Shown here: positions 12,700 to 24,007 of the stretch, in pieces
How positions within the stretch are numbered: the stretch's first letter is position 1
How the letters are laid out: the number at the start of each line of letters is the position of its first letter
Origin: Chamaecrista fasciculata
Lineage: Eukaryota; Streptophyta; Magnoliopsida; Fabales; Fabaceae
Length of the DNA: 64,000 bases
Reading direction: 5' to 3'
Assembly (NCBI GenBank): GCA_003254925.1
Contig: QANZ01013102.1
Location: 1-64,000 of the forward strand
Translations under genes and position numbers: made by a program
Notes under the pieces: model-generated
The model's input: only the letters and a program-made list of their open reading frames with translations
Databases searched by the model: none
Told to the model about the DNA's origin: nothing

Positions 12700-13530
12700 A
12701 TGGGATAAAGGACCTAGATGATCACTTTCAAATCGTCCAAGCTACCATGCAAATCGCTGTTGGGAATTAATAATCGTCCAAACTCATATTGTTATTGGAA
12801 GCATGAATCCGTCGCATCAAATTTGAATATTGGAGATTTAGTTTGTTTGTGACTTAGTCATATATAGAAGTTAGCTAGTGGGTACATGATTTTAGGAGTA
12901 AGTGGTTATTTTTAATTTATTTCTCTTTTATTTAATTATATGTATTTCCTTTATAAAAGGAAGTTTCTTTGTAAGTATTAGTGAGAGCTATGAATGAAAT
13001 TTCAAGTTTTTATGAGTTCTCTCTCTCCCCTGCCTTCTCTTTTTCTAAACATTCCCAACAATTGCCTCCATTATGGAGGGTCATAAGTGTAAGCTCTTCC
13101 ACACCACCCTGACGGGCAAAGGGCTCATATGGTTTTCTAGGCTTTCCAACAACTTCATTCACAACTTCAGAAAGTATTTCACCGCCAACATTGTGTACAA
13201 GTAGCTGATAATCATCTTGGCTAAATCCAACAAGGAGAACACAAGTCTTTGCATGATTACTTGGCACGTTTCCATTGCACCTGCCTCACAGTTTGGGACT
13301 TGGAAGACATTGTGGCCATCCATGCCTTCTAAACGGACCTCAAGCCTAGCGCCGCTCGCAAGGAGTTCACTTTCTTAAGTTCAAGATCCCTATATGAGCT
13401 CCTTAAAAAGGTATTGGAGTCATCATCAAAGAGGAAGTCGAAAAATCTCAAAGGAGTTGCTTCGTGCATCTCAACCAAGCGCAAAGATCCTCCCAAGGAG
13501 CTCTTAGTGGTGACCACATTTAGTTAATTT
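12700..13530 (+). pseudogene. Decayed Ty3/gypsy-type gag, split by a solo LTR
   Basis: Upstream of the LTR, the frame DLDDHFQIVQATMQIA is readable (about 12706-12757). Downstream from about 13086, a frame with KLFHTTLTGKGLIWFSRL matches the retrotransposon gag region. In another frame near 13290-13420, phrases like VWDLEDIVAIHAF and SAARKEFTFL continue the domain. Stops and frame changes are frequent. The two parts join well if the 303-bp LTR insertion between them is removed. Assignment to gypsy gag rests on remembered family phrases. Confidence 0.6.
12758..13060 (+). mobile_element. Solo LTR, 303 bp, nested in the gag remnant
   Basis: The element begins TGTTGGGAATTAATAATCG and ends CTAAACATTCCCAACA, the TG...CA ends with a short inverted repeat expected of an LTR. 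Flanks are atcgc (12753-12757) and attgc (13061-13065), a 5-bp target duplication with one change. A TATA-like ttataaaagg lies at 12951-12960. No primer-binding site or coding region follows, so this is a solo LTR. The TATA position suggests plus orientation. Confidence 0.75.
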
Positions 13531-13649
13531 CTCGAAAATATTGTGTAAGGGTGACCACCCCTTTTTGTCATTCACCTATAACTTGCAAATTGAGTTGTTT
13601 GTTACATGAAAGTGTCATTGCTTTTAACCTTGCTAGGCAAACACCTTTG

Positions 13650-15717
13650 TGTTGGGAAATTCCCGGGGAAAACACGCAGTGGAAGCAAACAGTAAATAAA
13701 AAAAACTTGCGCTCCCCAGGAAAATCCAACCCTGAGATCCGCTAGTTGAATTTAAAACCAGATACAAAAAGTGTTATACCTCAAGCTTTCAATCGGATTG
13801 GTTAAACTTGGTGAGTCTGAGAAGTCCGTTTGCAACGTCCTTCCTCCACCGGTAATCCACACGAACAGTTTGTCGAACACCAAGGTGCTAGCCTTCTGCT
13901 CCTTTCTCCAAAGCAACCGGGAACCGAATCTACAATTGTTGAACTTCAAGAACTCCTTCTTGAATTCAGGCTAGGTGGCGCAACAATGGAGGAGATAGCA
14001 ACAAAACTCCTTTTGTTCTTCTTCTCCCAAAACCCTAAATCGACTTTCTCTCTCTAACTCTTAGGAGCAAAGTCGAATCTTCTCTCTCTACAAGGAGGAA
14101 GGCGAGTTTCTCTCTCTCTCAACAAGGAGGAAGATGAATGCTCATTCAATTAGTGTTTCACACTTGTGTGTATGTCCCAAATAGGCGCCTAGCACCTTAT
14201 ATACTCATGTATATAATTATTTTAGAGCATTATTATAATTCCAAATTATAATAATATATGGCTTCATGACTTGAATTTCAAATTATAATATTACCTTAAT
14301 ATTTAATTTAAATTCAAATCGTAATCTTAGAGAATCTTTTGAGAGATCAAATCTCCCCAAAGGATTCACCAAGATGGCGCCATGTAGCCCTAAATTATCC
14401 TTGGAATTTTATAAATCAAAAACCTTCCTAACTCTTAGGAAGTCATGATTCACCAAAGATCCTGTTTTGAGATCTCACCAAATCTTTTGAATTCAAATCT
14501 TGTGATATCTCTATCAAATCTTTTGAATTCAAATTCATGACTTTAAATTAATAAAACATTTTTATTAATAAAAAGCTCATAAGAGGCGCCACCCTCTCAA
14601 CAATATTGGGGAATTTTATAATTCAATAATTTCCTAACTTTTAGGAACCTTATCTGAATTATTTTCCCTAATATTTAAATTGTAAATAATTAATCCCTAT
14701 TAATTATTTAACAATTATTATATTTAAATTTGTCTCACAAATTTAAATACTTCTCAATTGTAGATTATTTAAGACAAGACATAATGTCCCAGACATTTCC
14801 TCTGTGTCTTAAATTGTGCCATCGGAGTGACCACGAATTAACCCTATTTCGTGTCCCTTTAAGCGGTGTTCTAATCCTGCTCGTGTGTGACCCAGCAGGC
14901 CCCACGTGAAGTTGGCAGTAGGTCATCCCCATGTCCAACAAGTCGTGAGCGGACTCTAGCAAGCCATCACGACTACCCAAAACACGTGAGTAATCGTTTT
15001 CACCAAAACCGATTTAACCTTAGTACCTCCATGGCACCGACCCTATTGTTCTACGATATCTTGGTTATGGATCAGGCACGGGAAAGTCATCCATGATCCA
15101 AACCTTTACTTTCTCGATCTTCTTGAGTAAGTCCCACTATACTGAGTGGCCACTCTTTCCTTGGACAGACTCATCGAGGGCGCCAGTAAGATATCTCCCA
15201 ATTTAATGGGGAACAAAATCCCAATTTTGGTCAGTCCACATTCCTCAGCACGGCAATCAACCAAACCCGTACTTAGCCCTTATGGCTACCCTGCTACGGG
15301 CAACGTTAGACTAAGCCAAAGTCTGACAACTGCAACGCCGGAATAATGATGACCTCAGGTCTAAGGCGTCGTGACAGGCGTACAAGAGAGGCAAGCTGAT
15401 GACTAAACCCATGCAGGACTCTCCGGGTCAGTCCAGCAACTCGTAACCCCTTACGTAATTGCACCATGACTCTCGTTCCAGCATCTAGTGCATGCATCTC
15501 TATGCACCGAGGTCATGCTGGTCTTAGTTCATTTCAAGTTCCCACTTGAATGAGCGACCAGGGACAGATTTAGATTAATTATCTCATAATTAATCACGGA
15601 CTTTTATCATAGTAAACATGCTAATAATATGATAATCATTAATTTATCTCCATAAATTAATTGATATGTTCACAACATATCTATAAAATGATTGGCCCTA
15701 GGGCACAATCTCCAACA
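13650..15717 (-). mobile_element. Solo LTR, about 2.07 kb, Ty1/copia type
   Basis: The ends are TGTTGGGAAATTCCC on the left and CACAATCTCCAACA on the right. An exact 5-bp duplication, CTTTG, lies at 13645-13649 and 15718-15722. There are no internal genes and no primer-binding site next to it, so it is a solo LTR. Read on the minus strand it begins TGTTGGAGATTGTGCCCTA, which I recall as a start shared by several plant copia-type LTRs; orientation and superfamily are therefore inference. A second, partial copy ends at 34375. Confidence 0.82.
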
Positions 15718-15722
15718 CTTTG

Positions 15723-18145
15723 GTCCCACAACCCTCACAACCCTACATGAAGGGCACCCACATATAAATTTTCTAAGGTTGGGAGTTCGCAATGACAAAA
15801 GAGACACCCTCCATGTCATCTGATCCTATTGGGCGTCTAACGCCCATGGAGTAAGAATTACCTACACCTAGGCAGGTGTACTTTCTTGAGCAACTAGCCA
15901 CACACATGCGCTCTACTAAAATTAAAAGCATGAGATAAAATGAAAGTGCACAAAATGGTATACATTAAGAAAAACAGGACTACTCCCACAAAAACTTAAA
16001 ATGGGGTGAACAAATCTCTGCGTTGATTGCCTGCCACATGTGCAGCTACCTGAGTCAAAGAAAGTGTGAGTGCCCACCCTTAAGCTATTCACCTCCGATG
16101 CTAAAGTTAGATATCTGGTTTTGCTGAATAAATATAGACTGAGTGAGTGTAGAGAACGTACCTTGTGTGTGAGGGATCCTGACCATTTTTTACTATGCCA
16201 GAGAGAGGCATTTCAGGGAGCGTGGGCGCCTAATCTGAGGCTGTTTATTCATTAGCGCTCTGTGCTTCGTTTCCTGAATGTTCTCTTTGTTGTCTTCGTC
16301 ATGTCTATTCTTGGTGTCTGGCCCCTTGATGGTCGTTGCCCATCAAGGCGCCTTCTCGGGCGAAGGATCCTCTTGCATTGATTGTCTTGATATGGATCTC
16401 CTGAATGCTTACCTCGATGCTTTCGTTATGTTTCTTGGCGCCTAATGGCTCCCAAGGCGCCTTGACTACAGTGGCGCCTTGGTTTAGTTGGGCCTTTTGT
16501 AGCTTGGTTGTTGTTGGGCCTGTGGCCACTTGGCTATTAGGCCTACTTAGTTATTGGACCTATTATCACTAACAATCACATTTTTTTTTTTTGATGATAA
16601 CCACTAACAATCACATAAACTATTCAGACTTCCACAAAAAGGGACACCCCCACCTGCCAATCACATTGTATCTTCTCATCCCGATTAAGCTAATTCATCC
16701 ACTCACCAACGTCTCCTCCATGACCTTGAGAATCTAAGGAGTCACCCCTCCTGAATCTCGACTCACACTCTCTCTCTCTTCAACCATCTCCCATTCAAGT
16801 GTCCTCTATATATTTTCATTTAAACCTTGATCTAAAGTACATTCTCTCACACTCTTTCATTCTTATCTAAATCTTTCTCTAACTTAAACTTCAGAGTAAA
16901 TTCATATTTATCCTTGTAAACCTTTCTTGCAAGTCTCCTATCAAGCTACCATCAGTGCACTTATCCATCACTCTTTTAGTTTGTCATAAGTGATAAATAA
17001 TTTGATATCGCTTTAATAAATCTCAAATTTAAGACAAATATAATTATTTTTGTTAAAAAAATTTTACTATAATCAAGGATGATTGAGTTCGAATTAATTG
17101 TGATAAAATTATCATTCGCAATTGCATAGTTTTTCGACGCAATGAGTGGAAGTTTTTAATTTCGATTGTCACTCCTGCCACACAATTTTCTCTTTCTAAA
17201 TGTGCTTAGAATCCACTATCTAAAACTGAATGGTGTTTTGTTTTCATGTTGACACCGAGATAGGGTTGGTTTCCATTGGCATCAACTCAGGACCGACCCC
17301 ATCAATCCATCCAATGAATCAGTATTTCACGAAAACGAAAAGGAGAAAAAGAAATGTTTTAAAGCTTGAGAAGGATAAATATTTTCTTATATTATACATT
17401 GTTGTTTAATATTTGAAACGAGGTGGTTAGACTAATGAAATGAAACAACAGTAACATTATGTAATTATAGAAGCATCATGTGATCGTGTCATTCTCACTG
17501 TGTAAGTGTGGTCAAGTACCAACTTCAAGAATAGTTATATTTAAATTGATTTTGATAAGGTCTACAAAATGCTTTGGTAATTGGTGATTCTGATAAGGTC
17601 GAAGCCTTGATAGAGACCCCACCCTCCTAGTCATTATTACTATATGACCTTACAAGAAAAGAGGCACACTATCCCTTATATATATATGATTAAATAGTTT
17701 GATTCCCTTTCTATGCCAATTTCAATAGTGTTCTCATTATTACAATTGATGCCCTTATAAGCTTTCTTCAAGATATTTACTATCCTCATGACTCATGTTA
17801 TACCACCTACCAGCCCCTCTCAAAATTATCCAACGATACGTGGGCACCTCATCCTTGGATATATCAACTTTCCAGTCCACTTCAAAAATTTTCAAAAATA
17901 ATAATAATAATAATAATAAACAAAGCTGTACTAGAATAAAGAAATCCACAGCCAAAGGCCAAAGCTAAGTTTTACTCAAGAGAGAAACAAAGAAAAAAGA
18001 CAAGAAAATACAAGTCATCCATAATCACATCTGATACAGAGAGAGATTACACAAAAGGCAAACGAATAAATTATGATGAATCAATTAATGCACACAAAAT
18101 ATAAAAGATCATCACTGTCTTTCATTTTTTTTTTTTCTTCATTCA
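15723..18145. other. Intergenic DNA, older repeat remnants
   Basis: Between about 16200 and 16560 the DNA is unusually GC-rich for this window, with many GGCGCC motifs, and is probably a decayed retroelement. From 16570 to 18145 it is AT-rich. I see no gene. The last 250 bp should include the 3' untranslated region of the minus-strand aquaporin gene, whose stop is at 18146-18148. Confidence 0.45.
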
Positions 18146-19288
18146 TTAGTTGGTGGGGTTGCTTCGGAAGGATCCCAAAGCCTTAATAGCCGCTGCTCTC
18201 AAAATGTACTGATGATATGCCGCTGCAGCCAATGCTCCCACAAATGGTCCAACCCAGAAGATCCACTACACACAAACACACACACACACACATAATTAAA
18301 CAACAATCTCAAATACTTAACTAAAAACAAAAATTATCAGAATAAAATAAATAAATTAATTAACTAATTAAAATCTTACGTGGTCGTCCCAGACTTTTCC
18401 GTTGTTGTAAATAACGGCGGCACCGAAGCTTCTAGCAGGGTTGATTCCGGTGCCGGTGATCGGAATTGTAGCCAAATGAACCATGAAAACGGCGAACCCA
18501 ATTGGCAACGGAGCCAAAACCTTGAACAACAACAACAATAACAAAAAATTAAACAGATGGTTGATTATTACAAACCTGCAAAAACAAAAATGTTAAATGT
18601 ACATACAGGGACATGGGAATCGCGTGCACTTCGCTTGGGGTCGGTGGCGGAGAAGACGGTGTAAACGAGAACGAAAGTGCCGATTATCTCGGCGCCGAGC
18701 GCCGTGCCTTTGTTATAGCCAGTAGCCACCGAGTTAGCGCCGCCGCCGAGGGAGTTGTACGAGTGTTTCATGAACGCTTTAACCAAGCCGGCGCCGCAAA
18801 TGGCTCCTAAACACTGAGCCACCATGTAAGCTATGGCTCGAATAAGCGACACCTTGCGAGCCAGGAACAAGCCAAAAGTCACCGCAGGGTTAATGTGCCC
18901 ACCTACACATACAAAAACAAACAATTAACTTGTTTCAACTTGTTCAGTTGTATCACAATCCTTCAAATAATTTTTCTGAATTTGATATACTACCGGAGAT
19001 GCCGGCGGTGCAGTAGACGAGGACGAAGATCATGCCGCCGAAGGCCCAGGCGATGCCGAGGAGGCCGACGCCATCACAGGGGCCGGTTTGTTTCTTGTGG
19101 CCGATGACGGTGGCGATGGTGATGTAGAGGAAGAGGAGGGTGGCGATGAACTCGGCGATGACGGCTCGGTAGAAAGACCAGAGTTTGAGTTCGGCGGCGT
19201 CGATGAGTGGAGCGGGAGGAGGGTCCACGTAGTCCTTGCCATGGTGGTGGTGGTGTGCTTGGCCTTCTTCACTCACCTCCTTCGACAT
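18146..19288 (-). CDS. PIP2: Plasma membrane aquaporin, PIP2 type
   Basis: Exons, in coding order, are 19288-18994, 18902-18607, 18520-18380 and 18265-18146. The phases fit and give 283 aa, the usual PIP2 length. The protein is a six-helix water channel of the plasma membrane. It has NPA boxes at residues 103-105 and 224-226. Selectivity-filter residues are Phe83, His212, Thr221 and Arg227, the water-specific set. Loop D gating His195 (RDSHVP), loop A Cys71 and the loop B Ser117 are present. The C-terminal tail [11 protein letters not shown] holds Ser276 and Ser279, the sites phosphorylated in PIP2 gating. The short N-terminus (MSKEVSEEG) with a His run at 12-16 separates it from PIP1 and resembles PIP2;7/PIP2;8. 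The three introns are short (81-114 nt). Start context and family alignment both support 19288. Confidence 0.97.
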
Positions 19289-21045
19289 TGTTAAGAGATT
19301 TATGAAACAAACTAGTATCTCTTTGTGGATTGTGTATAGTAGTGGAGTGTTGATGATGGTGGTAGTCCTTTTTAAGAGGGGAGTAAAGAGAAGGGTAGAA
19401 TTGGAAAGAGAGAGGGAATTGGTGGGACAGAAATGAAGAGGGAAGCATGTGATGAGAGAGAGAGAGAGAAGGATAATCATGTGATCTTAGGGCTCAGTTT
19501 GTTTGTCAGGCTGGAAACCATATTAGATGAGGCCATACCCATTAGCCATATCCTCACTCATTCACGCCTTTCAACGGTCATTTCTTGTCTTCTTCTTTTC
19601 TTTTTTCCCTATACTATACGGACCCACATCCTCTTTCTCTTTCTCTCTTTCTCTCTCTATAACCTTCACCACGTACTTTTGCTTCAGCTTTACGTTAATC
19701 ATTCTTATCTTTCCCATTAACCACCCTAAACACTCTTGTCTTTGGTTCTTACTGCTTGCATGTGTCCAAAATCCAGATCCAGATCCAGACATAATGAAAC
19801 ATGGATGTTTTTGATTAAGCTCGTTTGTTAAAAGTTCTAAATAAAAAGAAAGTTTGTGAAGAATAATTTATAATTTTGATTTTATTGTATTCAGATTTAA
19901 AATAAGAGATATAATTACTGAATTCATTAAACATGCGACCAATTTTCAAATTCAATTTTATGTTCAATTGGATCTTATTTGCCAATACTCTAACTAACTA
20001 GACAAACAAAGAACTAATCAAATTTAACTTGTAGCTTTAATTTTATCGCATTTAAATTTGAAATGAGAAAAATATACATTCAATAATTAAGCACCGATTA
20101 TGAAACTTTAAGGAAACATTAAGAACCAAAATGAAATAAAAGAATATTAAGGCCAACATAGAATTTAGAATATCAAGGACCAAAATAAGTTTTTGGCCAA
20201 ATTTAAATGTTATGTAAAGTTATATGTAGTCATTTTTCATAAATTATTTATTTTTGTAAAAGACAGTAAAAGGAAAAACTACAGTAAAAAACTGCAGAAA
20301 GATCCAGTCTTCTCTTCTACATCCCAAAAGGCCTCTACGGCTCCACTTTTTCGTAACAGTGAAGTGGATTTTTCTTTCAGTTTTAACCTTTCTACAATTT
20401 GTCTTGCATGTATTTCATCTTCCTCACTTTCACAATTTGAAGATCAAGATCTAATTTGCGTTATTAACAAAAAAAAACAAAAGAAAGATCAAGATATATG
20501 CAGGTTAAATTTCTTAAAGTGTAAAGTAAAAGGGTTAAATTTCTTAAAACTTCTAATTTGCATGCATGCATGTGGTCCTCAACAACAACCATGGGCATGG
20601 AGTGAAAAAGTGATTGCAAATTGGAAGAATTACTAGATCCGATCCTCTATAGTTAAATGTCTTTGAAATTCTCTGAAATTGGGTCACCCAGCTTATAAAC
20701 ATCAAAACGCTGCGTTTCATTTAATAAAAAGTGAATTTCATAAAATATAGGTCGCCACGTTTCAAAATCTTAACGGCGAACATAAAATCTAACAGTATAA
20801 AATTGTCCAACTCTAAAAAACTCTAGAGAATTCAATTTTAGAAAATCCAATTTCAAGAATGACAGTTGGGACGATTAAATTAATAATAATGGAGAAAGTT
20901 ATTGACCACAAAATTCACTTTTCAATTTGTCCGTTGGATAAAAGGAAGTATGGGGTAAGTGGACCCAAACACGTTGAACAAAGAAACAAAGAGTAAAGTA
21001 ATAATCTGACTCATGAAAGTTTACAAATTTAATATTGAAATATAT
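19289..21045. other. Aquaporin upstream region and AT-rich repeats
   Basis: The first ~350 bp upstream of the aquaporin start is GA/CT-rich on either strand, as in many plant promoters and leaders. From about 19840 to 20190 there is a copy of a dispersed repeat with phrases such as 'aaatttgaaatgagaaa' and 'aagaaccaaaatgaaa', also seen near 24230-24690, 30649-31060 and 44759-45497. The remainder shows no gene; a 147-codon open frame at 20193-20636 has no recognisable motif. Confidence 0.5.
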
Positions 21046-21545
21046 AGGGTCCGTTTGGTAGGCATGATGAATTGGAGTTTGCAATGTAATTGGGCCCGGA
21101 TTTCAATACTTTTAGGTGTTTGGTATAGCAATTTGAGCTATGTATAGTGCATTATAATGTAAAGGCATTTACATTACATCGGTCATTTTTCTTTACTTCA
21201 CATTTTTTATGCAATCCAAGTTTACCTAGGGAATTATGATAGAATTCCTAATTTGCCCCTCTCACTCCCATCTCATCTTCTTCCTCTTTCATGAAACCGG
21301 CGGACGGCGGTGGACGGTGGCGGTGGACGGCGGTGGCGGTGGTCGTGGACAGCGGCAACGGTGGCCGGACGGCGGTCGTGGACGGCGGCGACGGCCTTGT
21401 GGTGATTGTGGGAAGGTCATTTTTGTTATTTTCTTTCTATATCTATTNTCTCAACTACTTTTCCCAAATGGTACCAAACATTTTCAATCTTTACTTACTT
21501 TACATTCTCTCAACTACTTTTCCCAAATGGTACCAAACGGACCCT
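21046..21545. mobile_element. MITE with AGGGTCCGTTTGGTA ends and GC-rich core
   Basis: The left end AGGGTCCGTTTGGTA and right end TACCAAACGGACCCT are perfect 15-bp inverted repeats. The interior contains a strikingly GC-rich (GGCGGTGGACGG-like) block at about 21295-21410, unlike the AT-rich flanks. A single N at 21448 is followed by two near-identical copies of a 'ctcaactacttttcccaaa' block 57 bp apart. No convincing target duplication is visible; ends of this form suit PIF/Harbinger or hAT MITEs. Confidence 0.65.
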
Positions 21546-21952
21546 GAGTTGTCACTCGGATCAGGAAGTTGGGGTGCAATTCTAATATGTAAGTTTGACC
21601 AAGACTTTAAATTCCAATTATTTATTGTTGGACTAAATTTTATTTGATAGAAAATAATTTAAATTTTATTACTTAAATTAACTTTTGGAAATCTAATATC
21701 GTGAAGAAAATTTTGTTTGAGCCGAAAATTTTAAGCATAATTCTTTTGATAGTATCAACTAGCCTTTTGGGGTTAAAATCTATTAAATTTTCTAAAGCCC
21801 AAATTTCTCAAACAACTTGAGATTTTTGCAGTGCCCCTCTATATAATACATTCTCTCCCGCTTGCTTGTATGCTTGTGTAACACAAGACCAAAGATTCTG
21901 CTACAAATTTCTTAGATGTGCTTAATGTGTTGCCCTTAAGCCTCAGTATAAT
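21546..21952. repeat. Dispersed duplication, copy 1 (copy 2 at about 25449-25855)
   Basis: About 400 bp beginning 'gagttgtcactcggatcaggaag' is repeated in the same orientation at about 25449-25855 with roughly one difference in twenty. Copy 1 lies 3' of the GH17 gene; copy 2 lies 3' of the UBL-LRR gene. A further shared piece, 'tatgctccagaatagttttacta', follows both copies (about 21963 and 26064). The presence of matching DNA behind two minus-strand genes suggests a local segmental duplication or a repeated element. Confidence 0.7.
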
Positions 21953-22029
21953 TCTTTCACCTTATGCTCCAGAATAGTTTTACTACTTCTCATATTAAAA
22001 TAGAACACATAGTCTATATATAAATTTCT

Positions 22030-22440
22030 TAAATCCAGTTATGTCTATACAGAAAATGAAAACTAACACACTCATAATCTGTAATAATGTTCTCAAACCC
22101 AGATGTCTTTATACAGAAAATGAAAATCAACACATCCGTAATCTGTAATAATGTTCTCAAATCCGGATGTGTTTATATACAGAAAATGAAAATCAACACA
22201 TCCGTATTCTATAATAATTTTCTAGAATCCGGATGTGTTTATATACAGAAAATGAAAATGAACACATCCGTAATCTATAATAATTTTCTAACCTCCGGAT
22301 GTGTCTATATACAGAAAATGAAATCTAGGACATCCGCAATCTATAATAATTTTCTAAAATCCGGATCTATCTATATAGAAAATGAAAACTAAGATATCCG
22401 TATTCTATAATAATTTTCTAAAATCCGGATGTCTATACAC
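22030..22440. repeat. Tandem array of about seven ~62-bp hairpin units
   Basis: Units of about 60-66 bp repeat from 22030 to 22440. Most contain CGGATGTG, then a spacer with atacagaaaatgaaaa, then CACATCCG. The two octamers are complementary, so a unit can fold into a small hairpin. Later units diverge ('ggacatccg', 'agatatccg'). The array lies about 350 bp beyond the stop codon of the GH17 gene. Open frames across it are an artefact of the repeat. Confidence 0.8.
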
Positions 22441-22789
22441 AAAATGAAAATACAGATGAATGAAATCAGATGACACAGCTGCAGTAAAAATAATTGTTGC
22501 CATCATCAGAACTCTACGCAGCTTACTGGCAAAAACTGAAAGGAAAGCAAATTCAAAATGCATATGAATGAAATCAGACAACACAGCTAGCTGCAGTAAA
22601 AAGATTGTTGGCATCATCGGTGTCTGCAGTGTGATATATCAACAACGAAAAGAAAAGCCACGTTACTTTGTAGAAGCCTCAAAAGTCACACTCCTTCTAC
22701 GTGAAAAACGAGAGTCATAGCTTGAACAATTCCGAAAGAATTGAACCATAGTGAAGTGGAGACTGATGAAGAGTATCCATATAACGATG

Positions 22790-24007
22790 CTACTTACAAT
22801 TACAAATATATTGTATGTAAGCAAGTAGAGCCATGTAGAGCAGGAAAATGAGAAAGCAAACAAGTTTACTCCAAACTGAAATTTCAGCAGAATTAGGAGG
22901 AGGAGGAGGATGTGGTTCAGATTCAGATCCAGAAGAGAAGTTCATAAAGTCGAACTTCTTGGTCATATTGGGATACAAAATCCCCCAGCGGCGAGGCGAA
23001 TTAATATGAAGCTTTCGTTTGAAATGTGGTTCTGGTTCTTCGTCAAACAGCTCATAGATGAAAATCTCCTTGACTTTTTCTTTCCCCTTCCCAGATAACA
23101 AATGCTTCACCAGACCCCTGTGATATATCTCAGCGTACATCATGTTTGCGTCTATCTCGTTCGGCGCTAAACTAGCACTCGGCCATCCCGTCTCCGTCAC
23201 GATAATCGGAATATTCTCAAATCCGGCCACAGTCATCGCGTTCACGACGGAGTCAATCATCATCTCGAAAAGATTGAAGTATCGTCGGGAGCCGCCGGTG
23301 GTGAAATCGTCCCTGAAATTGAACGGGGAATCTTGAAACAGAGCAAACCCTAGGGTGAATTCAGGGTTGAGGCGGTACAGATTGTAGGGGTAGACATTGA
23401 TCAAGAAAGACGAATTGGTGTCTCTCAAGAACCGAAGCAGAGGAGGGAATAATAGGGTTTTGTCAGGAGGTTCTTTAAATTTCGCGGCGGAGGGAGGGAA
23501 GGGGTTGGAAATGACGGTGACGAAAGAGAAAGAAGTGGAAACGGAAATCTCGCGAATGCGAAGATCTTGAAGGAGGGATAAGTGGACGTTCTTGATTGCC
23601 TGAAGAAGATATCGATGGTGGAATTTTTTAGGGTAAACGTCGAGGAAATCGTTGCCGACGGAAATGGTGGAAATCTTGGCGCGAGGGTAGAAGGGGACGA
23701 CGTGGACGTGAAGCCAGTGGAGTGCGACGGAGCGATTGGCGGCGATGGCGGGAACAAGATAGTTGGGGATGGTGAGGAAGATGGAGACGTTGGTGTACAA
23801 GAACGAGCGGATGATGGTGGGATCGGAATCTTCCAGCCGGAGAGAGCCAATGTTGATAGATTCAACGGCGGCGGGTACAAGAAAACCGAACTCAGAGGTG
23901 GCGGAATAGGTCACCCCAAGGCGGGGGACGACGTCGGAGGTGGTGGTGGTGGCGGGAAGAACAAGAACACAGAGCAGGAAAAAACCGAGGATGATCAAGA
24001 GAGCCAT
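22790..24007 (-). CDS. GH17 glucan endo-1,3-beta-glucosidase-like protein with altered acid/base residue
   Basis: A single open frame of 405 aa starts at 24007, chosen for its strong context (CCACCATGG) and an immediate signal peptide (residues 1-19, ALLIILGFFLLCVLVLPA). An in-frame ATG at 24061 would add 18 residues. The GH17 fold is readable throughout: LGVTYS at 30-35, VVPFYP at 103-108, INVYPY at 203-208, and nucleophile motif VTETGWPS with Glu272. The usual acid/base motif VGNE reads VGND here, with Asp120 encoded by GAT at 23648-23650. The C-terminus has a Pro-rich linker (367-371) and a hydrophobic stretch (382-401), suggesting a membrane or GPI-type anchor. GH17 enzymes cut beta-1,3-glucan (callose) in the cell wall; with Asp in place of Glu, activity may be weak or absent. 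A TATA-like tatataata lies near 24120. Confidence 0.88.
   Translation of the reverse strand: MALLIILGFFLLCVLVLPATTTTSDVVPRLGVTYSATSEFGFLVPAAVESINIGSLRLEDSDPTIIRSFLYTNVSIFLTIPNYLVPAIAANRSVALHWLHVHVVPFYPRAKISTISVGNDFLDVYPKKFHHRYLLQAIKNVHLSLLQDLRIREISVSTSFSFVTVISNPFPPSAAKFKEPPDKTLLFPPLLRFLRDTNSSFLINVYPYNLYRLNPEFTLGFALFQDSPFNFRDDFTTGGSRRYFNLFEMMIDSVVNAMTVAGFENIPIIVTETGWPSASLAPNEIDANMMYAEIYHRGLVKHLLSGKGKEKVKEIFIYELFDEEPEPHFKRKLHINSPRRWGILYPNMTKKFDFMNFSSGSESEPHPPPPPNSAEISVWSKLVCFLIFLLYMALLAYIQYICNCK

Noticed and set aside
20193..20636. 147-codon plus-strand frame
   Set aside because: It lies in AT-rich repeat DNA, lacks motifs and has Lys/Asn/Phe-rich composition expected by chance.
22030..22440. 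Possible CRISPR-like array because of regular hairpin-bearing repeats
   Set aside because: This is a plant nuclear region; the whole unit including spacers is repeated, there are no unique spacers and no cas genes.
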